6,046 nucleotides of DNA from an uncultured Eubacteriales bacterium. Its GTDB lineage: Bacteria > Bacillota > Clostridia > Oscillospirales > Oscillospiraceae. This document shows positions 1 to 6,035 of this stretch, one piece after another. Each line of letters starts with the position of its first letter. Position 1 is the first letter of the stretch. The position numbers were made by a program, and so were the translations under genes. Under the pieces are notes generated by a model. The model was given only the letters and a program-made list of their open reading frames with translations. It searched no databases and was not told where the DNA came from. The stretch covers positions 1 to 6,046 of the forward strand of contig USEU01000079.1 of NCBI GenBank assembly GCA_900553805.1, in the 5' to 3' direction.

Positions 1-74
1 TTCGTTTTCCAAACTTTGAATTGAGCCCAAAATCCAGGCTGGGGCTTCTTGCCAAATTGTGCGGTGTTGCCTTA

Positions 75-88
75 GTTGAACGATAAAC
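75..88. promoter_or_regulatory. Operator-like site 1 (CG-centred)
   Basis: The 14 bases GTTGAACGATAAAC carry a central CG and match the site at 137-150 in a shared pattern GTT-N-AACG-NN-AAAC. Its own dyad symmetry is weak, but the likeness to the second site, which is clearly palindromic, supports a common binding protein. CG-centred, AT-flanked sites of this kind are typical of LacI-family regulators of sugar operons. No regulator gene lies in the window, so the ligand is unknown. Function is inferred. Confidence 0.35.
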
Positions 89-134
89 CTGCTAAATGAA
101 CAAAGTGAATCGGCATTAATTGCTGCTCCATGTT

Positions 135-152
135 AGGTTTAACGTAAAACTT
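135..152. promoter_or_regulatory. Operator-like palindrome 2 (LacI-family type)
   Basis: AGGTTTAAC followed by GTAAAACTT forms an imperfect palindrome centred between bases 143 and 144, with seven of nine positions symmetric and CG at the centre. It sits just upstream of the ribosome binding site of the binding-protein gene, where a bound repressor could block transcription. Its centre lies 62 bp from that of the related site at 75-88, close to six helical turns, so both could be occupied on the same face of the DNA. I found no convincing -35/-10 pair in 1-174, so the start of transcription is not placed. Confidence 0.45.
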
Positions 153-174
153 TTCAAGAAAGCAGGATGAAGAA

Positions 175-1566
175 ATGAAAATGCGCAAAGTTCTATCCAT
201 GATTCTTGCTGCCGCCATGGTGCTTGGCATGGTCGTCTGTGCCGGTGCACAGCAGGCCAAGGCAGACGGAGAGTCCGGCTCCATTACCCTGGGCATCTGG
301 CCTGAGGACACTCAGACCGAGGCCATCGCTGTTCACGAGAACACCTATGTTCCCGCTTTCAACGAGCTGCACCCCGATGTGGAAGCAATCCCCGCCTACT
401 ACAAGTATTCTCCCGATACCTATGTTGCCCTGGCTACCGCCGGCAACGCCCCCACTGTGTTCGAGTCCTGGTACACCGAGCCTGAAAAGCTGATCCGCAA
501 CGGCCTGGTCAAGGACATCACCGACATTCTGGAAGAGCGCGGCTGGCTGGACGTCATGAGCCCCGCCATCCGTGACCTGCTGTCCGACGAGGACGGCCGC
601 GTCTACGGCATGCCCCGCGACGCCTACTCCCTGGGCCTGATGATCAACATCCCTTTGTTCGAGCAGGCTGGCCTGGTTAACGAGGACGGCTCCGTCAAGT
701 ACCCCACCACCTGGGATGAGGTCTACGAGTACAGCAAGATCATCCGCGAGAAGACCGGCGTTGCAGGCTTCTGCATGCAGGCTTCCAATGCGGGCGGCGG
801 CTGGCACTGGTCCAACATCGCCTGGAACTTTGGCGCTACTCTGTGCATCCCCAATGAGGACGGCACCTACACCTCCAACCTGAATACCCCCGAAGCCATT
901 GCCGCCATGGAGTGGGTCCAGAAGATGGTCGCTGACAAGTGCGTCACCGACGATCCCACCCAGGAAAACTGGGGCACCGGCTTCGACCGCATCGGCACCA
1001 GCACCGCCGCGATGTACATCGCTGCCAACGACGCCGTTGACCAGCCCAGCTACCGCGGCATGAACGCCGACGAGTTCTTCCTGGCTCCCATGCCCGCAGG
1101 CCCTGGCGGCCACTTCACCCTGATGGGCGGCACTCCCTACTTCTTCTCCCCTGACGCCACCGACGAGGAAGTCAACTGGGCGCTGGATTACCTGGAAATC
1201 ATGGGCAAGTCCCCCGAGGTCACCGACGCTGCCCGCGACGGCTGGATCGCCGACGCGCAGTACCGTCAGGATGCCGGTATCCCCGTCATTCCCGCCTTCC
1301 CTGCATGGACCGGCGCTGTGGTCGATGAGCAGAACAAAATCATCGAAGAGTACAGCAATGTGGATATGTCCCTGTGGCAGGCCTACTACGACTTCTCCAA
1401 GGAAGAGGGCGCGCTGCGCACTGAGGAGCCCGGCGACACCCAGACCATGTATTCCATCCTGAACGGTGTCCTGCAGGCCATCTGCGCCGACCCCGCGAAT
1501 GTTGACATCCCCGCTCTGATGGAGCAGGCCAATGCCGACTACCAGGCTGTCCTGGACGCCATGTAA
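175..1566 (+). CDS. Sugar ABC transporter substrate-binding protein (CUT1/MalE-like)
   Basis: This 463-residue protein is the extracellular sugar receptor of a MalE-type importer. It has a basic start, a hydrophobic signal segment at about 6-25, and then a typical two-lobe binding protein. Recognisable family features are the segment YGMPRDAYSLGLMINIPLF (144-162) followed by EQAGL, the hinge-region YPTTWDEV (176-183), an aromatic cluster WHWSNIAWNFG (210-220) and GGTPYFF (318-324); aromatic residues in such proteins usually stack on sugar rings. Cys22 is preceded by Met-Val-Val, which is a poor lipobox, while Ala-Gly-Ala (23-25) and Ala-Lys-Ala (28-30) fit ordinary signal peptidase cleavage. 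The start ATG at 175 has AGGA at 164-167, seven bases upstream; an in-frame ATG at 181 is a less likely alternative. The gene ends in tandem stops TAA TGA. It heads the operon and is the only transporter component that appears whole. The substrate is probably an alpha-glucoside, inferred from the downstream GH65 and PgmB genes. Confidence 0.93.
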   Translation: MKMRKVLSMILAAAMVLGMVVCAGAQQAKADGESGSITLGIWPEDTQTEAIAVHENTYVPAFNELHPDVEAIPAYYKYSPDTYVALATAGNAPTVFESWYTEPEKLIRNGLVKDITDILEERGWLDVMSPAIRDLLSDEDGRVYGMPRDAYSLGLMINIPLFEQAGLVNEDGSVKYPTTWDEVYEYSKIIREKTGVAGFCMQASNAGGGWHWSNIAWNFGATLCIPNEDGTYTSNLNTPEAIAAMEWVQKMVADKCVTDDPTQENWGTGFDRIGTSTAAMYIAANDAVDQPSYRGMNADEFFLAPMPAGPGGHFTLMGGTPYFFSPDATDEEVNWALDYLEIMGKSPEVTDAARDGWIADAQYRQDAGIPVIPAFPAWTGAVVDEQNKIIEEYSNVDMSLWQAYYDFSKEEGALRTEEPGDTQTMYSILNGVLQAICADPANVDIPALMEQANADYQAVLDAM

Positions 1567-1583
1567 TGAAATAATTCTTCCGG

Positions 1584-1609
1584 GGAGCCGCCGCACTGTC
1601 GGCGGCTCC
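1584..1609 (+). terminator. Perfect intercistronic hairpin after the binding-protein gene
   Basis: GGAGCCGCCG (1584-1593) and CGGCGGCTCC (1600-1609) form a ten-base-pair perfect stem with a six-base loop. It starts 17 bases after the stop codon. No T tract follows, so it is not a classical intrinsic terminator. In sugar-importer operons such hairpins behind the binding-protein gene commonly protect the upstream mRNA from 3' decay or allow partial termination, keeping the receptor more abundant than the permeases. That role is inferred here. Confidence 0.6.
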
Positions 1610-1611
1610 TT

Positions 1612-1661
1612 GGAGCGTTTCTGAGAGCGCCAAATCTTCTTGGAATTCTCAGAAGCGCTCC
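1612..1661 (+). terminator. Second long intercistronic hairpin
   Basis: GGAGCGTTTCTGAGA (1612-1626) pairs with TCTCAGAAGCGCTCC (1647-1661), giving a 15-base-pair stem with one G.U wobble. Inside the 20-base loop, CCAA (1630-1633) can pair with TTGG (1640-1643), lengthening the structure. It follows the first hairpin by only two bases. No clear run of T follows directly; CTTTTCATTT lies about 35 bases further on. It probably acts with the first hairpin in mRNA stabilisation or attenuation between receptor and permease genes. Confidence 0.6.
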
Positions 1662-1696
1662 CGGGGCGGCTTCCGTGTCCGCTTCTTTGTCCCGGC

Positions 1697-1730
1697 TTTT
1701 CATTTCGCGGATTCTGTGATAGAATCCGTG
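1697..1730 (+). promoter_or_regulatory. Possible internal promoter overlapped by a palindrome
   Basis: TAGAAT (1720-1725) preceded by TG at 1717-1718 resembles an extended -10 element, and TTTTCA (1697-1702) lies 17 bases upstream as a weak -35. The same stretch forms a ten-base-pair inverted repeat, 1706-1715 with 1721-1730, containing one G.U pair and a loop of GTGAT. It could be an operator on an internal promoter or a third RNA hairpin of the intergenic cluster. The sequence does not separate these readings. Confidence 0.25.
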
Positions 1731-1769
1731 GAGTGGGGCAGAGGCGCGTTCGCGGCAAAACAATGCATG

Positions 1770-1777
1770 AGGTGAGG
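1770..1777 (+). promoter_or_regulatory. Ribosome binding site for the permease fragment
   Basis: AGGTGAGG lies just before TTG at 1781, leaving three bases after its last G and five after AGGTGA. It is the only good Shine-Dalgarno-like stretch near the start of the permease frame, so it favours TTG 1781 over ATG 1763 or TTG 1640, neither of which has a comparable site and the second of which lies inside a hairpin. The spacing is short, so the start remains open. Confidence 0.5.
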
Positions 1778-1780
1778 ATC

Positions 1781-2236
1781 TTGAGTAAACAAACAAACGG
1801 TCTGCGGCTGCAAAGCGGCAGCTTTATCCCCCTGTGGCTCAGCATGGGCGCCAATGCCTATTGGGTGATTCTTTTCAAGAATTATTTTGAAAGCCTGCCC
1901 AAGGATTTTATCGACGCGGCCCGGCTGGATGGATGCAGCGATTTTCGGGTATTCACCCGGATCATCCTGCCCCTGTCCCGGCCCATTCTGGTGGTCGTCG
2001 CCATTTTCGCCATCTGCGCGGCCTGGAGCGACTTCCTGATGCCCTATCTGCTGCTGGGCGGCACGGACAAGAAGACGGTGATGGTCAAGCTGTTCTCCTT
2101 CCAGAATTCCATCAAGACCAATCAGATCGATATCATCCGGGCGGTGCTGTACTCCGTGATCCCGCCGACGATCCTGTTCGCGCTCTTCCAGAAGCAGATC
2201 ATGGGCGGTGTGATGTCCGGCGGAATTAAGGAGTGA
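1781..2236 (+). CDS. Truncated or fused sugar ABC permease, MalG-type C-terminal half
   Basis: About 151 residues are coded from TTG 1781. Residues 1-12 are short and hydrophilic, like the cytoplasmic start of a sugar permease. From about residue 14 the sequence is the second half of a MalG-type inner-membrane permease: a membrane segment (about 15-36), the cytoplasmic EAA loop (45-64) that docks on the ATPase and keeps the full pattern D-A-A-x3-G-x9-I-x-L-P, a membrane segment (about 69-92) and a last one (about 116-136). MalG-type proteins normally have about 275-300 residues and six membrane segments, so about half is missing. The partner MalF-type permease, expected between the binding protein and MalG, is also absent. 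The simplest reading is an in-frame join of the start of malF, or of malG itself, to the rear of malG. As written it should not form a transport channel. AAGGAG of the next gene overlaps its end. The family call is sure; the start codon is not. Without the Shine-Dalgarno argument the frame stays open back to TTG 1640. Confidence 0.8.
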   Translation: MSKQTNGLRLQSGSFIPLWLSMGANAYWVILFKNYFESLPKDFIDAARLDGCSDFRVFTRIILPLSRPILVVVAIFAICAAWSDFLMPYLLLGGTDKKTVMVKLFSFQNSIKTNQIDIIRAVLYSVIPPTILFALFQKQIMGGVMSGGIKE

Positions 2237-2243
2237 AAGAGAA

Positions 2244-3128
2244 ATGGGAAAATATGCGGACCGTTACTTCCAGGTGCACCCCTGGAAGATCATTGAAGAG
2301 GGCTTCGACCCGGATTACAGCCAGGTCGCCGAGTCCATCTTCTCCCTGGGCAATGAATACACCGGCCTGCGGGGCTACTTTGACGAGGGCTACTCCGGCC
2401 CCCGGCTCCAGGGCAGCTATCTGAACGGCGTATATGAGCGCCGGATGCTGCCAAAGTCCGGCTACAAGGGGATGCTCCCCTTTACGGAATTCATGGTCAA
2501 CACCGTGGATTGGGTATATACCCGCATCAGCAGCGGGGAGCAGGTGCTGGATCTTGCAAAATGCCGCTTTTCGGACTTCCGCCGGGAGCTGGACCTGCGC
2601 ACCGGCGTGCTGACCCGGCGCTTTGTCTGGCACATTGACGAGCACACGGCGGTGGAGATCTGCTTTGAGCGCTTCACCTCTATGGAGCAGGAGCAGCTGG
2701 TGGGCCAGAAGCTCACCCTGCGTGCCGCAAGGGGCAGCCCCGTACTGACGCTGCGGCTTGGGCTGGACTTTACCTGCCCCCATGTTTCCGTGGGCAGCCC
2801 CGTGTTCCGGCCGCTGTCTGCCGCGGCTGGGGAGGCCTGCGCCGAAATCTTGGCCGAAACGAAGCAGACCCGCCAGCAGGTGTGGGCCGGGGCCGTTTTC
2901 CACGGCCTGACCGACACCCGAGACGCCTCCGCCGAGGGCATCCCCGCCCTGGAGGAATGCTTCACCCTGGAGCCGGGACAGGCGCGGACCGTTACCCGTG
3001 CGGTCACCCTGTGCACCGCCCGGACGGAGTATGAGCCCCTGAAGGACGCCTCCGCCGCCTGGTGGGAGAAGCAGTGGAAGGTCTCCGACATCGAGATCGA
3101 CGGCGACCCGGAGAACCAGCAGGGCATT
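2244..3128 (+). other. Orphan N-terminal module of a first GH65 phosphorylase
   Basis: This first 295-codon part of the fused frame has its own GH65 beginning: SLGNEYTGLRGYFDEGY (34-50), the GSYLNGVYER segment (57-66), a beta-sandwich, then a linker with WWEKQW (273-278) and SDIEIDGDPENQQGI (281-295), which is where a GH65 barrel would start. The corresponding signals recur at 312-344 (GNGCLGIRG, GIYDR) and 551-575 (WEKIW, IEIEGD). The two modules differ clearly, so they are paralogues from two genes and not a recent local copy. The catalytic domain belonging to this module is absent, so it is catalytically empty here. Confidence 0.8.
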
Positions 3129-5276
3129 GAAAACGATTTGATCTCCCCGGAGTCCATCCCCGACAACGGCAACCGCCTGCTGGTGGGCAACGGCTGCCTG
3201 GGCATCCGGGGCACGCTGGAGGAGGCGGGCAAGGAGCAGCTTGCCGCCGTCAACATCGCCGGGATCTATGACCGGGTGGGCGACGGCTGGCGGGAGCCGC
3301 TGAACGCGCCCAACCCCTTGGATACCCGGCTACGGGTAAACGGACAGATGCTCTCGGCACTGGACGGCTCCGCCGCCCGGCACACCCAAAGCCTGGATTT
3401 CCGCCACGGCATCTACCGGCGTGACACCACATGGAATGCGGATGGCGTCTGTGTCCGGCTCCAGGGTGCCCATGCGGCCCACATGGGGCAGGAGCACCTG
3501 ATCCTGGCTTCCTACACCGTGTCCGTGGACCGGGATGCCCAGGTGGAGATCATCGCCAAAATTGAAACGGATATCTGGGAGGTCTACGGCCCTCATTATC
3601 TGGGCTTTGAAAATTCCGTCTCCGCCCAGACCCTCCTGTGTGTTGCCTCGGTGCAGAATCACCGGGACACGGTGGCAGTAGGCCGGAAATGCCTGCTGTC
3701 GCTCCCGGCCCAGGTGCACCGGGAAGATGGCGCTTTGCACTTCTGCCTGGATTTGAAGGCCGGTCAGCGCGTCACGCTGAATTCCGTATGTGCCGTATAC
3801 ACCACCCGGGACTGCCCCGACCCCGCTCAGGCGGTGCGCGAAGCGCTGGAGAGCGCGGACTACAGCGGACTGCGTGATTCCCACTGCCGCAACTGGGAAA
3901 AAATCTGGGCCGTGGGCGCGATAGAGATCGAGGGGGACGACCAGGCCCAGGACGCTCTGAACTATTCCCTGTACCACCTGAATTCCATCGCCCCCCGCAG
4001 CGGCAAGCCCCTGTCCATCCCGGCCCGGGGACTTTCCGGCCAGACCTACAAGGGGGCGATCTTCTGGGACAGCGAAATGTTCATTCTGGACTATTTCCTC
4101 TACACCCAGCCGGAGGTGGCCCGCTCCATGGTGCGCTACCGCATCGAGACGCTGCCCGGCGCGCTGGAAAAGGCAAAACAGTATGGCTGGCAGGGCGCTT
4201 TTTATGCCTGGGAAAGCCAGGATGGAGGCTTCGACGCCTGCTCGGATTACAACGTCACCGATGTGTTCACCGGCCGCCCCATGCGCACCTTCTTCCGGGA
4301 TAAGCAGTACCATATCTCCGCCGCCGTGGCCAGGGCCATCATGGTCTACGTGCAGGTCACCCAGGATCATTCGATCCTCGCCCAGGGCGGCGCGGAGACG
4401 GTTTTGGAGTGCGCCCGGTTCTATTATTCCCTGCTGCTGCGCCATCCCGACCGGGAGCAATGGGAAATACACGACGCCATCGGCCCCGACGAATACCACG
4501 AGCGGGTGAATAACAACGCCTACACCAACCAGATGGCCCGCAAGACCATCCAATGGGCGGCGGAGGCCGCCGCGCTGCTGGAAGCCCGCGACCCGGAAGG
4601 CTACCGCGCCTTTGCGGAAAAGACCGGGGCGGAGGCGCTGCTGCCGAAGCTCACCCAGGCCGCGCGGATGCTTTATGTTCCTCAGCCCAACGCCCAGGGC
4701 ATCATTGAGCAGTTTGACGGCTATTTCGGCCTGGAGGATACCACCGTAGCCCAGGTGCGCAGCCGCCTGAAGGATCCCAGGGAATACTGGGGCGGCGCTT
4801 ACGGCGTGGCCTCCCAGACCCAGGTCATTAAGCAGGCGGACGTGATCACCATGCTGGAGCTTTGCCATCAGGATTACCCGGTGGATATTCTCAAAGCCAA
4901 TTGGGATTACTACTGCCCCCGCACGGAGCACGGCTCCAGCCTCAGTGCCTGCATGTATGCCCTGGTGGCCTGCCGCTTCGGCGCGGCGGAGGAAGCCTAC
5001 CCCTTCTTCCTGAAATCCGCCCGGGCAGACTGGGACGGCGGCGGGAAGCAGTGGGCCGGGCTTGTGTACATCGGCGGCACCCACCCGGCGGCCTCCGGCG
5101 GCGCATGGAAGGTATTTGCCCAGGGCTTTGCCGGGCTGGAGGCGGAAAACGGCCAACTCACCATCCGCCCTCAGCTGCCCGAAAAATGGAACGCGATCCG
5201 CTTCCGCTGCCGCTTGGGCGATCAGGTTTACCAAATCACCACAAACCATGAAAAAGGAGTCATAGAGACATTATGA
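2244..5276 (+). CDS. Fused GH65 disaccharide phosphorylase (two N-terminal modules, one catalytic domain)
   Basis: Glycoside hydrolase family 65 phosphorylases cleave alpha-glucosyl disaccharides with inorganic phosphate in the cytoplasm, releasing beta-glucose 1-phosphate. This frame codes 1010 residues against about 750-790 normally. Residues 1-295 are the front of one GH65 protein; from about 296 a second, almost complete GH65 protein begins: beta-sandwich (about 300-525), helical linker (about 526-555), (alpha/alpha)6 catalytic barrel (about 556-945) and a small C-terminal sheet. The barrel is intact: FWD (607-609), the general acid Glu750 in GPDEYHERVNNNAYTN (747-762), Lys863-Gln864 in KQADV, and TEHGSSLS (894-901) of the phosphate pocket. 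The start ATG has AAGGAG at 2228-2233, ten bases upstream, and follows the permease stop by seven bases. The second copy lacks only its first residues, so activity is plausible. Substrate is unsettled: kojibiose, nigerose, maltose, trehalose or another alpha-glucoside are all possible. The downstream pgmB overlap fits the beta-glucose 1-phosphate product. Confidence 0.92.
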   Translation: MGKYADRYFQVHPWKIIEEGFDPDYSQVAESIFSLGNEYTGLRGYFDEGYSGPRLQGSYLNGVYERRMLPKSGYKGMLPFTEFMVNTVDWVYTRISSGEQVLDLAKCRFSDFRRELDLRTGVLTRRFVWHIDEHTAVEICFERFTSMEQEQLVGQKLTLRAARGSPVLTLRLGLDFTCPHVSVGSPVFRPLSAAAGEACAEILAETKQTRQQVWAGAVFHGLTDTRDASAEGIPALEECFTLEPGQARTVTRAVTLCTARTEYEPLKDASAAWWEKQWKVSDIEIDGDPENQQGIENDLISPESIPDNGNRLLVGNGCLGIRGTLEEAGKEQLAAVNIAGIYDRVGDGWREPLNAPNPLDTRLRVNGQMLSALDGSAARHTQSLDFRHGIYRRDTTWNADGVCVRLQGAHAAHMGQEHLILASYTVSVDRDAQVEIIAKIETDIWEVYGPHYLGFENSVSAQTLLCVASVQNHRDTVAVGRKCLLSLPAQVHREDGALHFCLDLKAGQRVTLNSVCAVYTTRDCPDPAQAVREALESADYSGLRDSHCRNWEKIWAVGAIEIEGDDQAQDALNYSLYHLNSIAPRSGKPLSIPARGLSGQTYKGAIFWDSEMFILDYFLYTQPEVARSMVRYRIETLPGALEKAKQYGWQGAFYAWESQDGGFDACSDYNVTDVFTGRPMRTFFRDKQYHISAAVARAIMVYVQVTQDHSILAQGGAETVLECARFYYSLLLRHPDREQWEIHDAIGPDEYHERVNNNAYTNQMARKTIQWAAEAAALLEARDPEGYRAFAEKTGAEALLPKLTQAARMLYVPQPNAQGIIEQFDGYFGLEDTTVAQVRSRLKDPREYWGGAYGVASQTQVIKQADVITMLELCHQDYPVDILKANWDYYCPRTEHGSSLSACMYALVACRFGAAEEAYPFFLKSARADWDGGGKQWAGLVYIGGTHPAASGGAWKVFAQGFAGLEAENGQLTIRPQLPEKWNAIRFRCRLGDQVYQITTNHEKGVIETL
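5254..5259 (+). promoter_or_regulatory. Ribosome binding site of pgmB inside the GH65 gene
   Basis: AAGGAG lies within the last codons of the GH65 frame, 13 bases before the pgmB ATG. The spacing is a little long. With the ATGA stop-start overlap at 5273-5276 it suggests that ribosomes finishing GH65 re-initiate on pgmB, so the two enzymes are made in linked amounts. Confidence 0.6.
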
Positions 5277-5914
5277 AAAAGTACGAAGCCGTCATTTTTG
5301 ACCTGGACGGCGTAATCTGTTTTACCGACCACTACCACTATCTGGCCTGGAAGGCCCTGGCCGATTCCCTGGACATTGATTTTGACGAGCGCAAAAACGA
5401 CCGCCTGCGGGGCGTCTCCCGGATGGAGAGCCTGGAGATCGTCCTGGAGGGCTATCATGGCGCGCCACTCAGCCAGGCGGAAAAGGAAAAGCTGGCCGAC
5501 CAGAAGAACACGCTGTACCGCCAGTCCCTGCAAACCATGAGTCCCAAGGACCTGTCGGACGAGGTGCGCACCACCCTGAATGCCCTGCGCGCCCGCGGGT
5601 TGAAGCTGGCCATCGGCTCGTCCAGCAAGAATACCCCCCTGATCCTGGAGCGCATCGGCCTTTCCGGCTTCTTTGACGCCGTGTCCGACGGCAACAACAT
5701 CACCCGCTCCAAGCCCGATCCCCAGGTGTTTACCATGGCTGCGGAGATGCTCCGTTTGCCCGCCGAAAAATGCCTGGTGGTGGAGGACGCACTGGCAGGC
5801 TTGCAGGCCGCCGCCGCCGGCGGCTTCGACAGCGCCGGCCTCGGCCCCGCCTCCCAAAGCGGCAAAGCCACCCACAGCCTCCGCTCCTTCCGCGACCTGC
5901 TGGATATCACCTGA
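5273..5914 (+). CDS. pgmB: Beta-phosphoglucomutase (HAD superfamily)
   Basis: This 213-residue cytoplasmic enzyme converts beta-glucose 1-phosphate, the GH65 product, to glucose 6-phosphate through a glucose 1,6-bisphosphate intermediate, feeding glycolysis. All key positions known from the Lactococcus lactis enzyme are visible: nucleophile Asp10 and acid-base Asp12 in FDLDGVI, His22 in the cap hinge region, Arg50 in GVSR, Lys78-Asn79, Ser116 in GSSSKN, Lys147 in SKPDP, and Glu171-Asp172 in VVEDALAG. The helical cap spans roughly residues 17-92. Length is close to the usual 215-225, so the gene looks complete. The start ATG overlaps the GH65 stop as ATGA, implying translational coupling. Its presence supports an inverting phosphorylase upstream that makes the beta anomer. 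The gene is followed by two hairpins that probably end the operon. Confusion with another HAD phosphatase is unlikely because the mutase-specific His, Arg and Lys are all kept. Confidence 0.95.
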   Translation: MKKYEAVIFDLDGVICFTDHYHYLAWKALADSLDIDFDERKNDRLRGVSRMESLEIVLEGYHGAPLSQAEKEKLADQKNTLYRQSLQTMSPKDLSDEVRTTLNALRARGLKLAIGSSSKNTPLILERIGLSGFFDAVSDGNNITRSKPDPQVFTMAAEMLRLPAEKCLVVEDALAGLQAAAAGGFDSAGLGPASQSGKATHSLRSFRDLLDIT

Positions 5915-5952
5915 CCTATGGGATGCGCGGCATAATCGTACCAATATAAAAA

Positions 5953-5993
5953 CAGGGCAAGAAACCGATGGATTCCATTGATTTCTTGCCCTG
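5953..5993 (+). terminator. Long hairpin ending the operon
   Basis: CAGGGCAAGAAA (5953-5964) pairs perfectly with TTTCTTGCCCTG (5982-5993), a 12-base-pair stem. The 17-base loop holds a small inner stem ATGG/CCAT (5968-5971 with 5975-5978). It lies 38 bases after the pgmB stop, with AATATAAAAA just upstream. No T tract follows, so intrinsic termination may be weak; on the minus strand the region upstream of the hairpin reads TTTTTATATT, so it would better serve a gene converging from the right. Confidence 0.6.
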
Positions 5994-6002
5994 ATACTAT
6001 TG

Positions 6003-6035
6003 GGGCTGTTGCAAAATTCTTTTTTGCAGCAGCCC
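6003..6035. repeat. Near-perfect palindrome flanked by direct repeats
   Basis: GGGCTGTTGCAAAA (6003-6016) is the inverted complement of TTTTGCAGCAGCCC (6022-6035) except for one G.U pair, with a five-base loop TTCTT. The bases TATTG occur immediately on both sides, at 5998-6002 and 6036-6040; if the shared C is counted, the repeat is CTATTG. A palindrome between short direct repeats is the form of a tiny non-autonomous inserted element. The alternative is a second, bidirectional terminator. It lies nine bases after the first hairpin. Confidence 0.5.

Noticed and set aside
24..50. AGCCC/GGGCT stem followed by TTCTT, perhaps the terminator of a gene to the left
   Set aside because: Only five base pairs with a 13-base loop and no upstream gene in view.
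49..120. Sigma-70-type promoter for the binding-protein gene (TTGCCA at 49-54, TTGAAC at 76-81, ATTAAT at 115-120)
   Set aside because: None of the -35-like hexamers has a fair -10 at 16-18 bases; ATTAAT has no -35 partner.
1661..1700. Possible intrinsic terminator: CCGGG/CCCGG with an inner GCGG/CCGC stem, followed by CTTTT
   Set aside because: The stem is short and interrupted, and its first base overlaps the stronger 1612-1661 hairpin; termination here is possible but not supported well enough to list.
1640..1780. Upstream extension of the permease frame to TTG 1640
   Set aside because: The 47 added residues are Arg/Cys/Pro-rich, resemble no permease N-terminus and are encoded by hairpin arms; the ribosome binding site sits at 1770-1777 instead.
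193..1854. Long 553-codon open frame on the minus strand opposite the binding-protein gene
   Set aside because: It mirrors a gene with strong C/G third-position bias, has low-complexity Gly/Val/Asp-rich content and matches no family I recognise; it is a shadow frame.
3330..5249. 639-codon minus-strand frame opposite GH65
   Set aside because: Same cause: an antisense shadow of a high-GC gene whose plus-strand product is clearly GH65.
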